From Ectobius pallidus (taxonomy: Eukaryota > Arthropoda > Insecta > Blattodea > Ectobiidae): DNA of 64,000 nt. Shown here one piece after another: positions 45,290 to 56,805 of the stretch. The position numbers and the translations under genes are program-made. Position 1 is the first letter of the stretch, and every line of letters begins with the position of its first letter. Location: assembly GCA_964059195.1 (NCBI GenBank), contig CAXKWD010000005.1:142439686-142503685 (forward strand), given 5' to 3'. The notes under the pieces were generated by a model. That model saw nothing but the letters and a program-made list of their open reading frames with translations, did no database searches and had not been told where the DNA came from.

Positions 45290-47362
45290 TTGTTATTGCT
45301 GCTGCTTCTGTTTGTTGAGAAGACGCGCCAATCAGACTGTTTCCGGGGATTGGAACAGGAAAAATCAGTATCTCGTGTTGCATTATTTGCTTCGTCAAGT
45401 TCGACACCAAACCAATTTACTTGGTGAAGTGAAAATCTACGCGCTTCGAATATTCTCCTCAGATATTCAATACAGACTACAGGGTGCATCCCCTCAGGTA
45501 CACAAATATTCGGAATATTTTACCAGGTGCTTCAAATGTTCGCTCTTCTTAATACGCGATGTCATCCAGAAATGAATTCCGAATGATATAAAAGACGGAA
45601 ATAAAATTGTTAGATCTTACACTGTGTTTGATACTGTACATCAGTGAACAGTAAATGATTAACTAAAAGTTATCATGCGAATATCAGACATTTTACAATT
45701 AATGGACCTAATAGTTTCTTATTACTATTATCATCACTTGTACTAAGTTTATTAAATTTATTTCGTCGTCACACTCAATGGCGGGATCGTTCTGTTCAGT
45801 GGGAGAAAAAATGAAAAAGGGTCAACGAATCCCTTAAAATATACATGATATAAATACATTTGAAATATTTTTTTTTTCTGTCATTTTTTAACCGTTCCGT
45901 TTATATTTCACATCCATTGAACTCAGCTTTCAATCAAATAATTTTTTGTTTTGTTAAGACAGCTGAGAATATACTGCCGAGACACTGGAGGGCAAGAAAT
46001 ATCCTCATCTTTAGCTTTATTAGCTATTGAGCGGAATACTATTATTGATGCAGAACAAATAGTCACTGTATTTAATAGAACGAATTACAGGAGATTGCAC
46101 TTCGTCAAATGAAAGAGGTTTCTTAGTTTAAAAAAAAAATCAAATTTTCCCTCCCCCTTATTATAACATTGAAAACCCGCTTCTACTCACACCTTTGAAC
46201 AAGTCAAGATTTTATAGGGTTCTTTTAATGCAAACACTTTCAAAATGTTCTCCAATGATTGGCACGCAACTAAAGATTTTTTTTTCTGTTTTTTTTCAGA
46301 TCGAGGTGGTTCCCTACATCATCAATTTTGATTGAGGTGAGTTGATTCGTGTGTCATTGATTGCACATAGTGTGTTTATTTACGTGCAGAGCTCAGTTAT
46401 GCGTAATTATTTTCACTCAATGGTGAAATTCATTTAATGGTAAAATTCACTTAATGATAAAATTATTATTTTCCCGGACTTAATTATCTAGTTACGCTAT
46501 ACCGAAGGCATAATAATAGTTACTGATTACTGTATTGTGTGAATTAAAGCAGGGACCTGATGATTATAGTGATACGCGATAGTGAACCGGTAATCTGGCC
46601 TTTTAATATAACTGTCTTCACAACAACGAAAATAATAAGCTGCCTTCAAAACTTATCCCTTATATAATTAAAAAAATATTGAAAATAAATAATTTTTAAG
46701 GTTTCCCAAGAACTGGTAGTGTTTATATGTATGTCGTGTGCTCTAATTGCATATAAGAAGCAAGTAATGTACCAGACATTCAGCTGTACCGCTGAAAGCA
46801 ATAATCGAGGATGAAGAAATAACAGTCCGCTCTTCAGGTTACTATGTCCAACGAAATCCATGTTAAGAATTGGATTTCTTTATTGATTCATATTCTTTTA
46901 CAGAGCTCAATAAACCCCATTTTACGAAAGTGCATTAGGGGTATGGTTTAATGCTTGATTATATTGAGTTTTGTTTGTGTAATTCGTAAAATGCATGAAG
47001 GATTTGTGACAGCAGTTTCCTGAAAGATATTACAAGGGGGATTTCATAGCTAATATTACAATCGCTTAGGAGCAAGTCATCTTTTCAAATAATAATAAAT
47101 ATTCAACAGTTTAACCTTCGAGCAGTCGCGTCTATTATTGGGATACTAGCGGTCGCGTGGTGTACTCTGTCCAACATTGCATTTTTCTCTTACTTCAGGT
47201 TCTATTGATATGAGAACATAACTTCTAAAGAAGTATGCACTTAATATAAATTTTAGGCCTACATTTGAAATGGATTTAAATGTTACATTCTTTAAAAAAA
47301 ATAATATAAATATATAGGTAATTATTGTATTTAATGTACCGGTATACCAAAAAAAGCATTAT
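45290..47362. other. non-coding DNA
   Basis: No gene recognised. A 110-codon frame at 45243-45575 begins in the microsatellite and has no domain. Confidence 0.55.
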
Positions 47363-47370
47363 CACTGTTT

Positions 47371-47723
47371 CAAGGGGCGTATTTAGCTACTTAAGCGCCC
47401 CTAGGCAGAGAAACATATTTTCGCCCCCTTATTTCCACATGAATGTACGAAGTAACCTACAATAAGCATTATTGTAACTGAAATAGTAGGCTAATAATAA
47501 TAATAATGATAATATATCATAATAAATAAATAAGTAAATAAATAAACAGGTGCGTATTGTTGTCAATGTTATTCATTTCTATTTCATTGTGCGTTACATT
47601 GGTACTATTTTGAAGAGTTATGAATAAAATGTTAAATTATTTTTAAAAAACAGTAACAGCTTTAAAAGCCGCCCCTTCAAATCTGCCGCCCTAGGCACCT
47701 GCCTAGGCTTAAATACGGCACTG
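47371..47723. mobile_element. hAT-like MITE, 353 bp, 8-bp TSD
   Basis: The left end CAAGGGGCGTATTTAG and the inverted right end CAGTGCCGTATTTAAG agree at GCGTATTTA/CCGTATTTA. CACTGTTT is duplicated exactly at 47363-47370 and 47724-47731. CCTAGGCA motifs recur near both ends. CAGTG.CGTATTTA is a frequent terminus in hAT-type MITEs. The middle holds AAT/AAAT-rich sequence. Confidence 0.87.
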
Positions 47724-47731
47724 CACTGTTT

Positions 47732-47860
47732 ATCATTAAAACTACACTTGTGATTGTAAGCCTACATTATGTTATTCAATTTTATTTTGGTAGGCTAGCA
47801 TTCAAGTCCCTCAATTACAAGCTTTTCACTTTCGTTTCCTTCAAAGCCTTCGTTGAAAGG
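47732..47860. other. non-coding DNA
   Basis: Short unassigned stretch before the tandem duplication. Confidence 0.5.
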
Positions 47861-48229
47861 TCTTTCAGTTTGCTCCTCAGTATGATTTTCCTGAAATCTA
47901 CCTTACAGACCAAGTCAGAGAAAAAATTATTGCTTGTATTTAGATAATAATTTTGAAAAAAATGATCTTATAAATGATGAACAGCACGTGAATTGTATTT
48001 ACATTGCCGGTCATGTGGTTGATTCTGCCAACCAATGGCGCACTGAAACTTTCAATTTTCTCCTCCGTAAGATTTTTTCCTCAATATTGCTCTGTAGAGC
48101 AAGTTAGAGAAAAAATAATAAGTGATTAATAACAAAGTAATTTTGATAAACAATGAACAGCATGTTAATTTCACTTACATTGCCGCTCGCGTGGTTGACT
48201 CTGACAACCAATCACGCACTGACTTAGAT
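47861..48229 (+). repeat. Diverged tandem duplication, ~187-bp period
   Basis: CTTTCAGTTTGCTCCTCAG at 47862 recurs as CTTTCAATTTTCTCCTCCG at 48049. ACATTGCCGGTCATGTGGTTG (shared at 19 or so positions) near 48001 recurs near 48178 as ACATTGCCGCTCGCGTGGTTG. Two units; origin unknown. Confidence 0.75.
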
Positions 48230-48438
48230 AAACATTAATAATTCCTAACATTATGACTCCTGCGAACTCATGGCTGATGATGCAAAAGCATTCAATTTAA
48301 AGAAAATCAGTTTTCAACAATGGCTATTTTATTAGTATTAGATAAACAACGAACGGTGGTTATCTCAGTATAACAGCTCGACCGGTCGAGGATTAATTTC
48401 CACGTCGTACACTCACAGTATAGACTAGTATACAGTCG
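48230..48438. other. non-coding DNA left of the foldback element
   Basis: Nothing recognised. Confidence 0.5.
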
Positions 48439-48484
48439 ATTTTCTACAAGGTAACTGCATTAGACCATGGGCTACCAATATGAA

Positions 48485-49420
48485 ACCCTCCCCCCCCCGT
48501 GGGAATTTCCGACACATATATTTTTTTGTTGGTATTGTCATCTAGTTTAAGATTTTAGTTGTTTGCCCCTTATCAATTACAGCATTTAGCCGGAAACCCC
48601 GGAAATTCGCAGAAAATGAATTTGTTTTAATTTTTCATTGTTCTTTGCTCCTAATATTCCCAGGGAATTTCTGACTCACACATTTTTGTTGGTATTGGTA
48701 TCTAGTTTAATGTTCCAGTTGTTTGCCCCTTACAAATTACAACATATCCCCAGAAAACCCGGAAAACCACGTAGGCCTATATACGGAGAAAATTACTATG
48801 TTTTATTTTTTAAATCTTTGTTCTTTGCAGCTAATATTCAAAGGGAATTTATGACTTACATTTTTTTTTTGTTGGCATTACCATCTAGATTAAGGTTTCA
48901 GTTGTTTGCCCCTTATGAATTACAGTATATCCCCGGAAAACACCGAAAACCACGGAAATTCGGAGAAAGGGACTTCGTTTTATTTTTTTAAAATCTTAGT
49001 TCTTTGCTCCTTGTATTCAAAGGGAATTGGTGAACCATATGTTTTTGTGTTGGTATTCCCATATAGATTAAGGTTCCAGTTGTTTGCCCCTTACCATTTA
49101 CAGCATATCCCCGGAAACCCCGGAAAACCACGTATATACGGAGAAAATTACTATGTATTATTTTTTAAATCTTTGTTCTTTGCTCCTAATATTCAAAGGG
49201 AATTTCTGACTTACATGTTTTTTTGTTGGCATTACCATCTAGATTAAGGTTTCAGTTGTTTGCCCCTTATGAATTATAGCATATCTCCAGAAAAGTCCGA
49301 AAACCACGGAAATCCGGAGGAATTGACTTTTTTAAAAAAATGTTTAAATCTTTGTTCTTTGCTCCTAATATTCCCAGGGAATTTCTGACTCATATGTTTT
49401 TTTGTTGGTATTGCCATCCC
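48485..49420 (+). repeat. Foldback left arm, ~5.5 tandem units
   Basis: The marker GTTTGCCCCT occurs at 48561, 48721, 48904, 49082 and 49258, periods 160, 183, 178 and 176 bp. A sixth unit is cut off at the spacer. The frames of 60-117 codons across this array are by-products of the repeat. Confidence 0.93.
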
Positions 49421-49574
49421 CTTTTCTTTGCATGTGACCATCACAATTATGGCAGATATCTCGTAGTCCATATACTCCCCCTTTTGAACCTGCAAGGGAC
49501 ACACTTGAAGCAGAAGAATTAGTTCCCAATAACGGTTTCAGTGACCGTAGATCACAAGTTCCGAGTTCTAGAAA
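49421..49574. other. Foldback central spacer
   Basis: About 150 bp found in neither arm, between the last left unit and the first right unit. On the minus strand it is open through GTCDLRSLKPLLGTNSSASS and LRDICHNCDGHMQRKGDG. This is not recognised and may be a remnant of the original coding interior or of captured DNA. Confidence 0.55.
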
Positions 49575-50700
49575 TTCTGTGGATTTCCGTGGTTTTCCGG
49601 GTTTTACGGGGATATGTTGTAATTGATAATGGGCAAACAGTTGAAACCTTAATCTAGAGTACAATGCCAACAAAAAAAAAAAATGTAAGTCAGAAGTTCC
49701 CTGGGAATATTAGGATCAAAGAACAAAGGTTTAAAAAAAAATAAAACGAACTCATTTTCTTAGGATTTTTTAGGTTTCCGGAGTTTTCCGGGGATATGCT
49801 GTAATTGATAAGGGACAAACAACTGAAACCTTAATCTACATGGCAATACCAACACAAAACCATATGAGTCACCAATTCCCTTTAAATACTAGGAGCAAAG
49901 AACTAAGATTTTAAAAATTAAAACAAAGTCATTTCTCCGGGCTTCCGTGGTTTTCGGAGTTTTCTGGGGATTTGCTGTAATTGATAAGGGGCAAACAACT
50001 GAAACCTTAATCTACATGGCAATACCAACACAAAACCATATGAGTCACCAATTCCCTTTGAATACTAGGAGCAAAGAACTAATATTTAAAAAATTAAAAC
50101 GAAGTCATTTTCTCCGAGCTTCCGTGGTTTTCGGAGTTTTCTGGGGATTTGCTGTAATTGATACGGGGCAAACAACTGAAACCTTAATGTGGATGGCAAT
50201 ACCAACAAAAGAACATATGATTCAGAAATTCCCTTTGAATATTAGAAGCAAAGAACAAAGATTTAAAAAATAAAACATTGTCATTTTCTCCGTATAAAAG
50301 TGGTTTTTCGGGTTTTCCGGGGATATGTTGTAATTTGTAAGGGGCAAACAACTGAAACCTTAAACTAGATGACAATACCAACAAAAAATATGTGAGTCAG
50401 AAATTCCCTGAGCATATTAGGAGCAAAGAACAAAGAAAAATTAAATCAAACTCATTTTCTCCAGATTTCCGTAGTTTTCCGGGGTTTCCGGGTAAATGCT
50501 GTAATTGATAAGGGGCAAACAACTGAAGACTTAAACTAGATGGTAATACCAACAAAAAATATGTGAGCCAGAAATTCCCTGGGCATATTAGGAGCAAAGA
50601 ACAAAGAAAAATTAAAACAAACTCATTTTCTCCGGATTTCCGGGGTTTCCGGGTAAATGCTGTAATTGATAAGGGGCAAACAACTGAAAACTGAAACTAG
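49575..50700 (-). repeat. Foldback right arm, 7 tandem units
   Basis: The reversed marker GGGGCAAAC (some variants) ends at about 49638, 49820, 49996, 50173, 50349, 50520 and 50681. The outermost units carry the variant GGGTAAATGCTG, matching the outermost left unit, and unit variants follow the same order inward on both sides. Confidence 0.93.
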
Positions 50701-50708
50701 ATGGGAAT

Positions 50709-50822
50709 CAGGGTTGCCAGATCAGAAATGTAAAACAGTCGTACCAACAACTGAAAATAGTCGTACTCTAGTTAAAATCGTCGTACACTTTGCGAATTGT
50801 CAGGATGATGATGATGATGATG

Positions 50823-50880
<58 letters not shown>

Positions 50881-51779
50881 TTGCCAAGTAAGGTACTCTG
50901 TACAGACATTTTTTTCTATAAATGGTGGTAAAAATTTGCTTTTGTAAGTTCTATAACGTGCTACTGCTCCGCTCACGCATGCTGACTTTGTTGTTCACCG
51001 CTACTACTCAACTAACTGGTCTCTCGTAACTGTATATACACATACCCATTGTTGTTGGTACTCTTTGTCATCGGCTACCTGCAGATGTTGCAGGAAGAAT
51101 TAAAATAATAATAAATTATTAATACATTATAAACCATAAGAAAGTAAAGATTTCCAAATATTATTTAAAGAAAAGTATACAGCCACTTTTGATATGCACG
51201 TGTCAACATATTATACTATTAATAATAACATAATTGGAATTTGTAAAAAGTTAATTACTGTATTAAACACTTACATTACATTACATTAATAATAACAATC
51301 ATTATGATTATTATGTTTGGTCAAAATAAAACAAAAACAATAAAACCAGCTGCTCTTTATCGGTATAATTTCTTTAGAGGTTTGGATTGCTTCGTTTTGC
51401 ACACGTGCGGCTAAAATATACAATATTTGGAGAAGAATAATGAGAGTAGCAACAACAATACAACAATGCAACTTAAGCGAGGTGCGGCACCGGCCCGTGA
51501 AAGCCTGTATTATATAAATGGACTGAGTTTTATTTGACAATAGTTATTATAATATTGCCATCCATTTAGCGACATGTAGGCATATTCAAAATAAACTACG
51601 AAAAAACAAAAACTTCATGCTTATCCAAATTGAAAATTCTGCAGTAGATGGCAGTATAAAATGCTAACATGAAAAATAGTCGTATGAATAGGCATACGAC
51701 ACATGGTTGCGTCGTACGTCGTACAAATCTATGAAATAGTCGTATGTGTACGACTATAGTCGTACGTATGGCAACGCTG
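50709..51779. mobile_element. hAT-like element nested in the foldback right arm
   Basis: The left end CAGGGTTGCCA and the inverted right end CAGCGTTGCCA match at 10 of 11 positions. ATGGGAAT is duplicated at 50701-50708 and 51780-51787. Joining the flanks restores the foldback unit. GTCGTAC/GTCGTAT is repeated many times close to each end, a dense iteron set. An internal (GAT)n(AAT)n tract spans 50801-50878. No transposase frame was found in 1071 bp. Confidence 0.92.
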
Positions 51780-51878
51780 ATGGGAATACCAACAAAAAAA
51801 TATATGTGTCGGAAATTCCCACGGGGGGGGGGGGTATACAGTAGCCTACGCTCTACATACAGCTACCTTGATTTTCTA

Positions 51879-52930
51879 TTTTTTGTGAAATCTCATTGTG
51901 ATTTTTTAATCACTGTTTACCGTGACAGTTAAATTGGACCAGCCTTTTCACAGCTAAGTTTATATATTTATTTAAGCAATCATCAAGTCAAAGCATCAGA
52001 GGGCTCTAAGCTTAAAAATCAACGAGGAAAATTTTAGTAGAAAAGTTACGTAAATGCATAACATAACTTTTAAAGCATTAAATTCATAAATAAAATTACA
52101 GGACCATACGGCTTTTTGCAGTTTTACATTGGAACTTCATTTATACATACGACCTTTTGCACTAACAGTAGCGAGTGCCCTCTACTCTGTTCATTTATTC
52201 ATGCTCTCAAATGGATAACATTTTATCCCATTTATCAAGTATCTTGATATTCTGTTTATTATTGTCAGGAATATTATTTGTTTTTTTATTCCTGACAGTA
52301 ATAAACTGAATATCAAGTTACTTTGCATGTAGACGGTGGAATCGCGTTTAAATATGTATCCTATACCCTTTATTTGCACAGACAGATCATGTTTGTTTTC
52401 GTACAAGTTCTTCTGTATTCCGAAGTGCAAACAATAGCGTAGCTAAAACCAATAGCATGTTCGTCCAGTTCATCTGTATTTTGCAGCTTAGGAATGCAAT
52501 GTTTCAGTCTGATAGTCCCAAATGGAAACGTATGACTGCGAGGCAAAACAGGGTCAGAAAGATAAGGTCGTTTCCGCTGCCATATATTGGATTTCAATAC
52601 GGATGTCCTGAGAACATGTCCCGACCGGAATACGTACGTATATCCCTCGCTGTGTGATAATCCAGTAGCATGCTCCAGTATCCTGCATGGGATTTGAATG
52701 GTTTAATGATAATCTTGTAAAACACACGATAGAGTTTCGCGACCAGTGAGATGTAATGTATTATCCAAGTGGATGTGAGGTCAGAGCACGATTTTCTTTT
52801 ACGTTTCACCTATTCAGTGAATTGTTTGCAACGATTGGACAGTTTACAGACGATATTAGCTTGCTGCGTTAAATACGCTTATGAGATAGTCTCATTTAGT
52901 AAAACAGTGTTAATAGGAAAATCATTTGTC
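51879..52930. other. non-coding DNA
   Basis: No gene recognised. Frames of 60-80 codons at 52191-52957 overlap on opposite strands and show no domain. Confidence 0.5.
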
Positions 52931-52945
52931 CATAGATGCATATTA

Positions 52946-53229
52946 AAAGTAAAGTGATCCCTATACAGGCCGTGGAGGCCCAGAGGGTTCCAGGAGGTTG
53001 AGGCTCCCAGATTTTGGACATTCGGCACATGAAGGTGGTAAGGTTGTCAGCCTTACGCACCGGCCGCCTTTACCCCCAGGATTGCTCCTGGTACTCATTT
53101 ATGTTAGAGGCTGAGTCGACCCCAGGGCCATAGTGCCACCAGAAGGATTAGGCCAATGACCTCATCGGGAATCGAACCCGCGACCTTCCGGTTTGTAGCG
53201 CAGCGCCTCAACCACTACGCTACGGCGTA
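52946..53229 (-). mobile_element. SINE-A copy 4, full length with 15-bp TSD
   Basis: CATAGATGCATATTA is duplicated exactly at 52931-52945 and 53230-53244. The minus-strand head has GTAGCGTAGTGG and GGTTCGATTCCC. An approximately 14-bp deletion (loss of the CAATTGAAAAATCT part) distinguishes it from the 22280 copy. Confidence 0.93.
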
Positions 53230-53244
53230 CATAGATGCATATTA

Positions 53245-53549
53245 TGTACATACAAATTTGACGATACCAAACAAATTAATTAATTAACAGGGTAAATCAA
53301 TAATAAATTAAGTAAAATAAAAGAGAAACATAAAACCGCAGGTAAACCTAGTGATACAGATTCCCATTCACATAACACAATTTGCACCTAGTCTTGGAAA
53401 GGAAATAGGGCCTGTTAAGTAACGGTGCTTAAGTATACTGCTACTAAGGACGGTAGCTGTAGTCGTAATTTTGTCCTGCAGGAACTTTTACTTGCTTGTA
53501 AATCTACATACATTAAGCGATTATTTATGCCACTTAAATACAATATACA
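53245..53549. other. non-coding DNA
   Basis: Nothing recognised. Confidence 0.55.
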
Positions 53550-53625
53550 TAAGTCGGGATTGAACTCGCGACCCTTGGACATGGAAAGCCAGTACCAAAA
53601 CTGACTGGGGCACCGGGAAAATATG
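53550..53625 (-). mobile_element. tRNA-like SINE head fragment
   Basis: The minus strand reads GTGCCCCAGTCAGTTTTGG (box A-like) and GCGAGTTCAATCCCGAC (box B) at tRNA spacing. The body could not be delimited. A decayed tRNA pseudogene is the alternative. Confidence 0.5.
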
Positions 53626-55749
53626 TAATAGGGGTAGATGATGATGTTGATGTTACTATGGAATCATGAAGAGTGCAACAGGTATAGAAGGCTATAGAAC
53701 AAAATGACATAGTTCCTGATAACCCTGCAAATTTGATGGTACCTAATAAAATGGCCTCAATCTCCGAACATAATGACTGGCTTGCACAAAAATTTGACTT
53801 CTGTTCCAAAAAGGTTTACTTCATCCTTTCAGGAAATTTTCATTACTTCTGATGATGGGTGCATGATTTAACACAACAGTTTTATACAATTATGAAAAGG
53901 GCATTAAATTAATTGCCTTTACTTTTTATTCAGAACATCCTATTTAATCTGCATTTTCTAAAATTCCGTGTCAAATTAAGTTAAAACGTTCTAGGAGTAA
54001 GATATAAAAAAATAATTCCTGTACCGTCGATAGTTTCTTGGAAAAGGTACTTTAAAAGCAATTAATTTAACAGGACATTATACCAGAGGCGGGGAACCCA
54101 TCAAACACTTCAAACCACGGAATATCAGAAGTTTGCTGATGTGCCGGATGTCATTTTGCGGAGTCGATACTTCAAAGTTATTTCCGTTCCTAGAATATCG
54201 TCTGAAGATTTGAATATTCAGTTGTTTAATTTTCAATCTCTTTTCCCAGCTATTGATGCACGATGAACTTATTACATGTCAGGAATACAATATGTTGAGT
54301 TCAATTTTCCACGTATGTAAATTCTACTACACAACTAAATGAATATGGTGGTCATATTATTATATATTATTTGTGGTCATTTTCAGAGCAGTGATTGGTG
54401 CCTGAGCCGCTTTTCTCCGCAGCGGGAGCGGACGAGGAAGAGGAAAAGTTAATTTCATTCCCCGCGACTAACTAATTAACCAGACCTCACTTAAAACAAC
54501 ACTCGGCGTACTTTAAGGGGGTTGTTTAAACATTAAAAACAAGAACTCTCTCATGCTATTATAATACTTAACAGTTCACTGGTAAATGCTCTCAGTCCAT
54601 CACACATCGTTCTGAGTGGCCCCAGGACAGCAGGTCTATAAGTGTTCACATCCACTCACCTACGCAAAAACTACAGAAAATCCTATATGTCTCTCTTTTG
54701 TTTGTGATTAAACAAATGCATACCTGTATATTAATGTGAAACACGTATTTTTCTCTACCCATTATTTTATTACATAAGCGGCCAAATTGTGGAAGTGCGC
54801 ATTCAATCATCTAAGCCTCATTCAGAGCAAGGCAAGACTTAAAAACGGGTTGAGTTAATTACTGCAGGGCTACGGTTTGTAGAATTTTGATATCTGAATT
54901 TCTACAATTCCTATAACGGCAACATTTTCCTCCCGCTTAACACAGATTTGGCTGAGCAACTTTAGTACAGGCTCTTGTGGTTAAATCTGTTTTCTTAGTT
55001 CACTGTTTAGAATTATAATATTGCGAAAAGTTAGATGTAAAATGAAAACATTGTCAAAGGTAGGCTTTAAATTATTTGTCAGAACATCGTTTAAAGTAAA
55101 TAAAGAAATAAGTAAACAGATATGTCATATTCTTGATATTTTATTTCTGTAAGACACTTTCTTCACGTAATCAAATCTTGTAATTTATACGCTCATATAA
55201 ATTTTTATTCATCGCTTTTCTTGTTTTTTTCCCCTTCAAAGATTCTTTTTTCTAAATCAGACACTATTTACTGCACTGCATGGTTTTTTAAAATTATCTT
55301 CATAACTTCTAATAATATATGAATATATGAGGGTGGTGATTATAAAACTTAGCTTTAAGGTCTGCGTAGAAAGCTTCGCAGGTATTGGTATTGTGAAGGG
55401 AAATTGTAGGAATTAGCAAGTTTTCAAAGATTGTAGAAATTCACGTATCCTCATTTCCTAAAAAAAAATGTTTAAGTTACCTTCATCGATTTTGTAGGAA
55501 TTCCCAGCGATCCCTTAAAATTCTTTGTTCGCTGACCAGATGGGTAGATTAAAATAGCCTTAAGATAATTTATAAGGGTAATTATTTCAAATAAAAGTTC
55601 TAGCTCTTAAAAAATTCAATTTGTTTTAACAATTCAAACAAAATCGTTGTACCCGTTATCAAGATAATTTTCTTCAAGTAAAATGCTAATAAAAGTAAGA
55701 GAAAGAGGTCATTATGCTTATAATCGCGGCTCCGCAAGGTCATTTGCTT
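53626..55749. other. non-coding DNA
   Basis: No gene recognised. A less AT-rich part at 54380-54510 contains GCGGGAGCGGACGAGGAAG but no frame or known motif. Confidence 0.5.
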
Positions 55750-55905
55750 GAGTGGTGAAGTCAGTTTGACTCTGGTCTTCTGTGCTCAAGATCGCGGGTT
55801 ATATCCCGGACCAGATTGATGCATTTTTGTGTGCCCAAATGTCTGAGATATACGGGTACGTAAAAGATCTAATGCAGGAAAAAATATCGGCACATTCGAT
55901 ATGAT
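55750..55905 (+). mobile_element. SINE-B copy 3, degenerate
   Basis: Keeps GTGGTGAAGTCAGTTTGAC (box A) and GCGGGTTATATCCCGGACC (box B with changes), then GATGCATTTTTGTGTGC and GTAAAAGATCTAATGCAGG of the family body. Confidence 0.7.
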
Positions 55906-56554
55906 CGTATACCTAATTAGTAGTGAAAACTCTTGAAAAATAAACCCTTGTTTGTCTTGGAAAATTTGGTTTGCTTAGTTTAGCACTGTTTAAAAATTAA
56001 AAATAATTAACTTCTTAAACCTGGAATTTACGCAAAATTAGATACCGGTATTCGAAACAAAACCTGTTAATATCTTTACAGTGTCCTTTTTGGGAAGGGG
56101 ATATTGTGCTTTTCTGTTGAAAGTGCCTGGATAGGAAACGCTATTCCAATCACGGATCATGTCGATCAATCTCGCAGGCTGGAGTTCAGATGCCGGGGCT
56201 TAACACTGTATCGAATCACTGAGTAAAGAATGTCACTTGACCTTTTCAATTTACAAGAAAAATCGTAGCCACTTGAAGCCTCAGTGTGAACATTCACGTA
56301 AAAAAGTTATTCAAATTATAGGTCTACATGAGTATGGATTTACTTAAGAGCCTTGAAGAAAGAAGTAATCTATCAGAAAAATCTCAAAACTTTTATGAAA
56401 CTAGTGTTCTATAATCTCCCAACCTTAAGTATAACCATACCCCACTAAGTAACTCACTGTAAATTTGTTTTCTTATCACTATCATTAAGTTTTGTTTCAA
56501 TTAAAAGTATGTATGACTAATGAAAATTTAATGCTTCACTATTAAATAAAACTA
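55906..56554. other. non-coding DNA
   Basis: Nothing recognised. Confidence 0.55.
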
Positions 56555-56805
56555 AATTCAGTGACCCTACAGCCTTGGGGGACAAGGCCTACCATCCGAC
56601 CATTGAGTCATCTATCATGGGCAGACAGCGGGATGGGGTGCATGTGGTCAGTATGCCGACATCACCCACGGCCTTTGCTAAAGATTTTCGTGACCAGAGT
56701 CGCCATTTTTTTAATCAAGTAATTCCTTAGTTATCCTCGTGAGACTGTGTGCACCCCAGACAAGACCTCCTACCTCAGGAAAAATCCGAGCAGGTAGTGG
56801 GTATC
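56555..56805 (-). mobile_element. SINE-C copy 3, head lost
   Basis: Minus-strand body with GGAATTACTTGATTAAAAA, GTGATGTCGGCATACTGACC and GGTCGGATGGTAGGCC shared with the copies at 14240 and 40766. Confidence 0.8.

Larger units (their letters stand above)
48447..51870. mobile_element. Foldback transposon with tandem-unit inverted arms and 8-bp TSD
   Basis: The left terminus CAAGGTAACTGCAT and the inverted right terminus CAAGGTAGCTGTAT both lead, within about 50 bp, into a C run and GTGGGAATTTCCGACACATA. ATTTTCTA is duplicated exactly at 48439-48446 and 51871-51878. Each arm is an array of 160-183-bp units marked by TTGTTTGCCCCTTA and CATATCCCCGGAAA. Units run forward in the left arm (48485-49420) and reversed in the right arm (49575-50708 plus 51788-51850). 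A unique spacer of about 150 bp separates the arms. This is the architecture of Foldback (FB-like) elements. Drosophila FB makes 9-bp duplications; the 8 bp and CAAGG start seen here fit hAT better. No transposase is visible. Without the nested hAT element it is about 2.35 kb. Confidence 0.85.

Noticed and set aside
48638..50597. Several 60-117-codon frames with recurring FFAPNIQREF-like peptides
   Set aside because: The repeated peptide simply reflects the tandem units of the foldback arms; frames differ between units and appear on both strands.
47861..51870. CRISPR array or satellite array
   Set aside because: The repeats of 160-187 bp have no spacer pattern, reverse orientation in the middle and are bounded by TIRs and a target duplication, so they are a transposon. 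The two 187-bp units are too few for a satellite.
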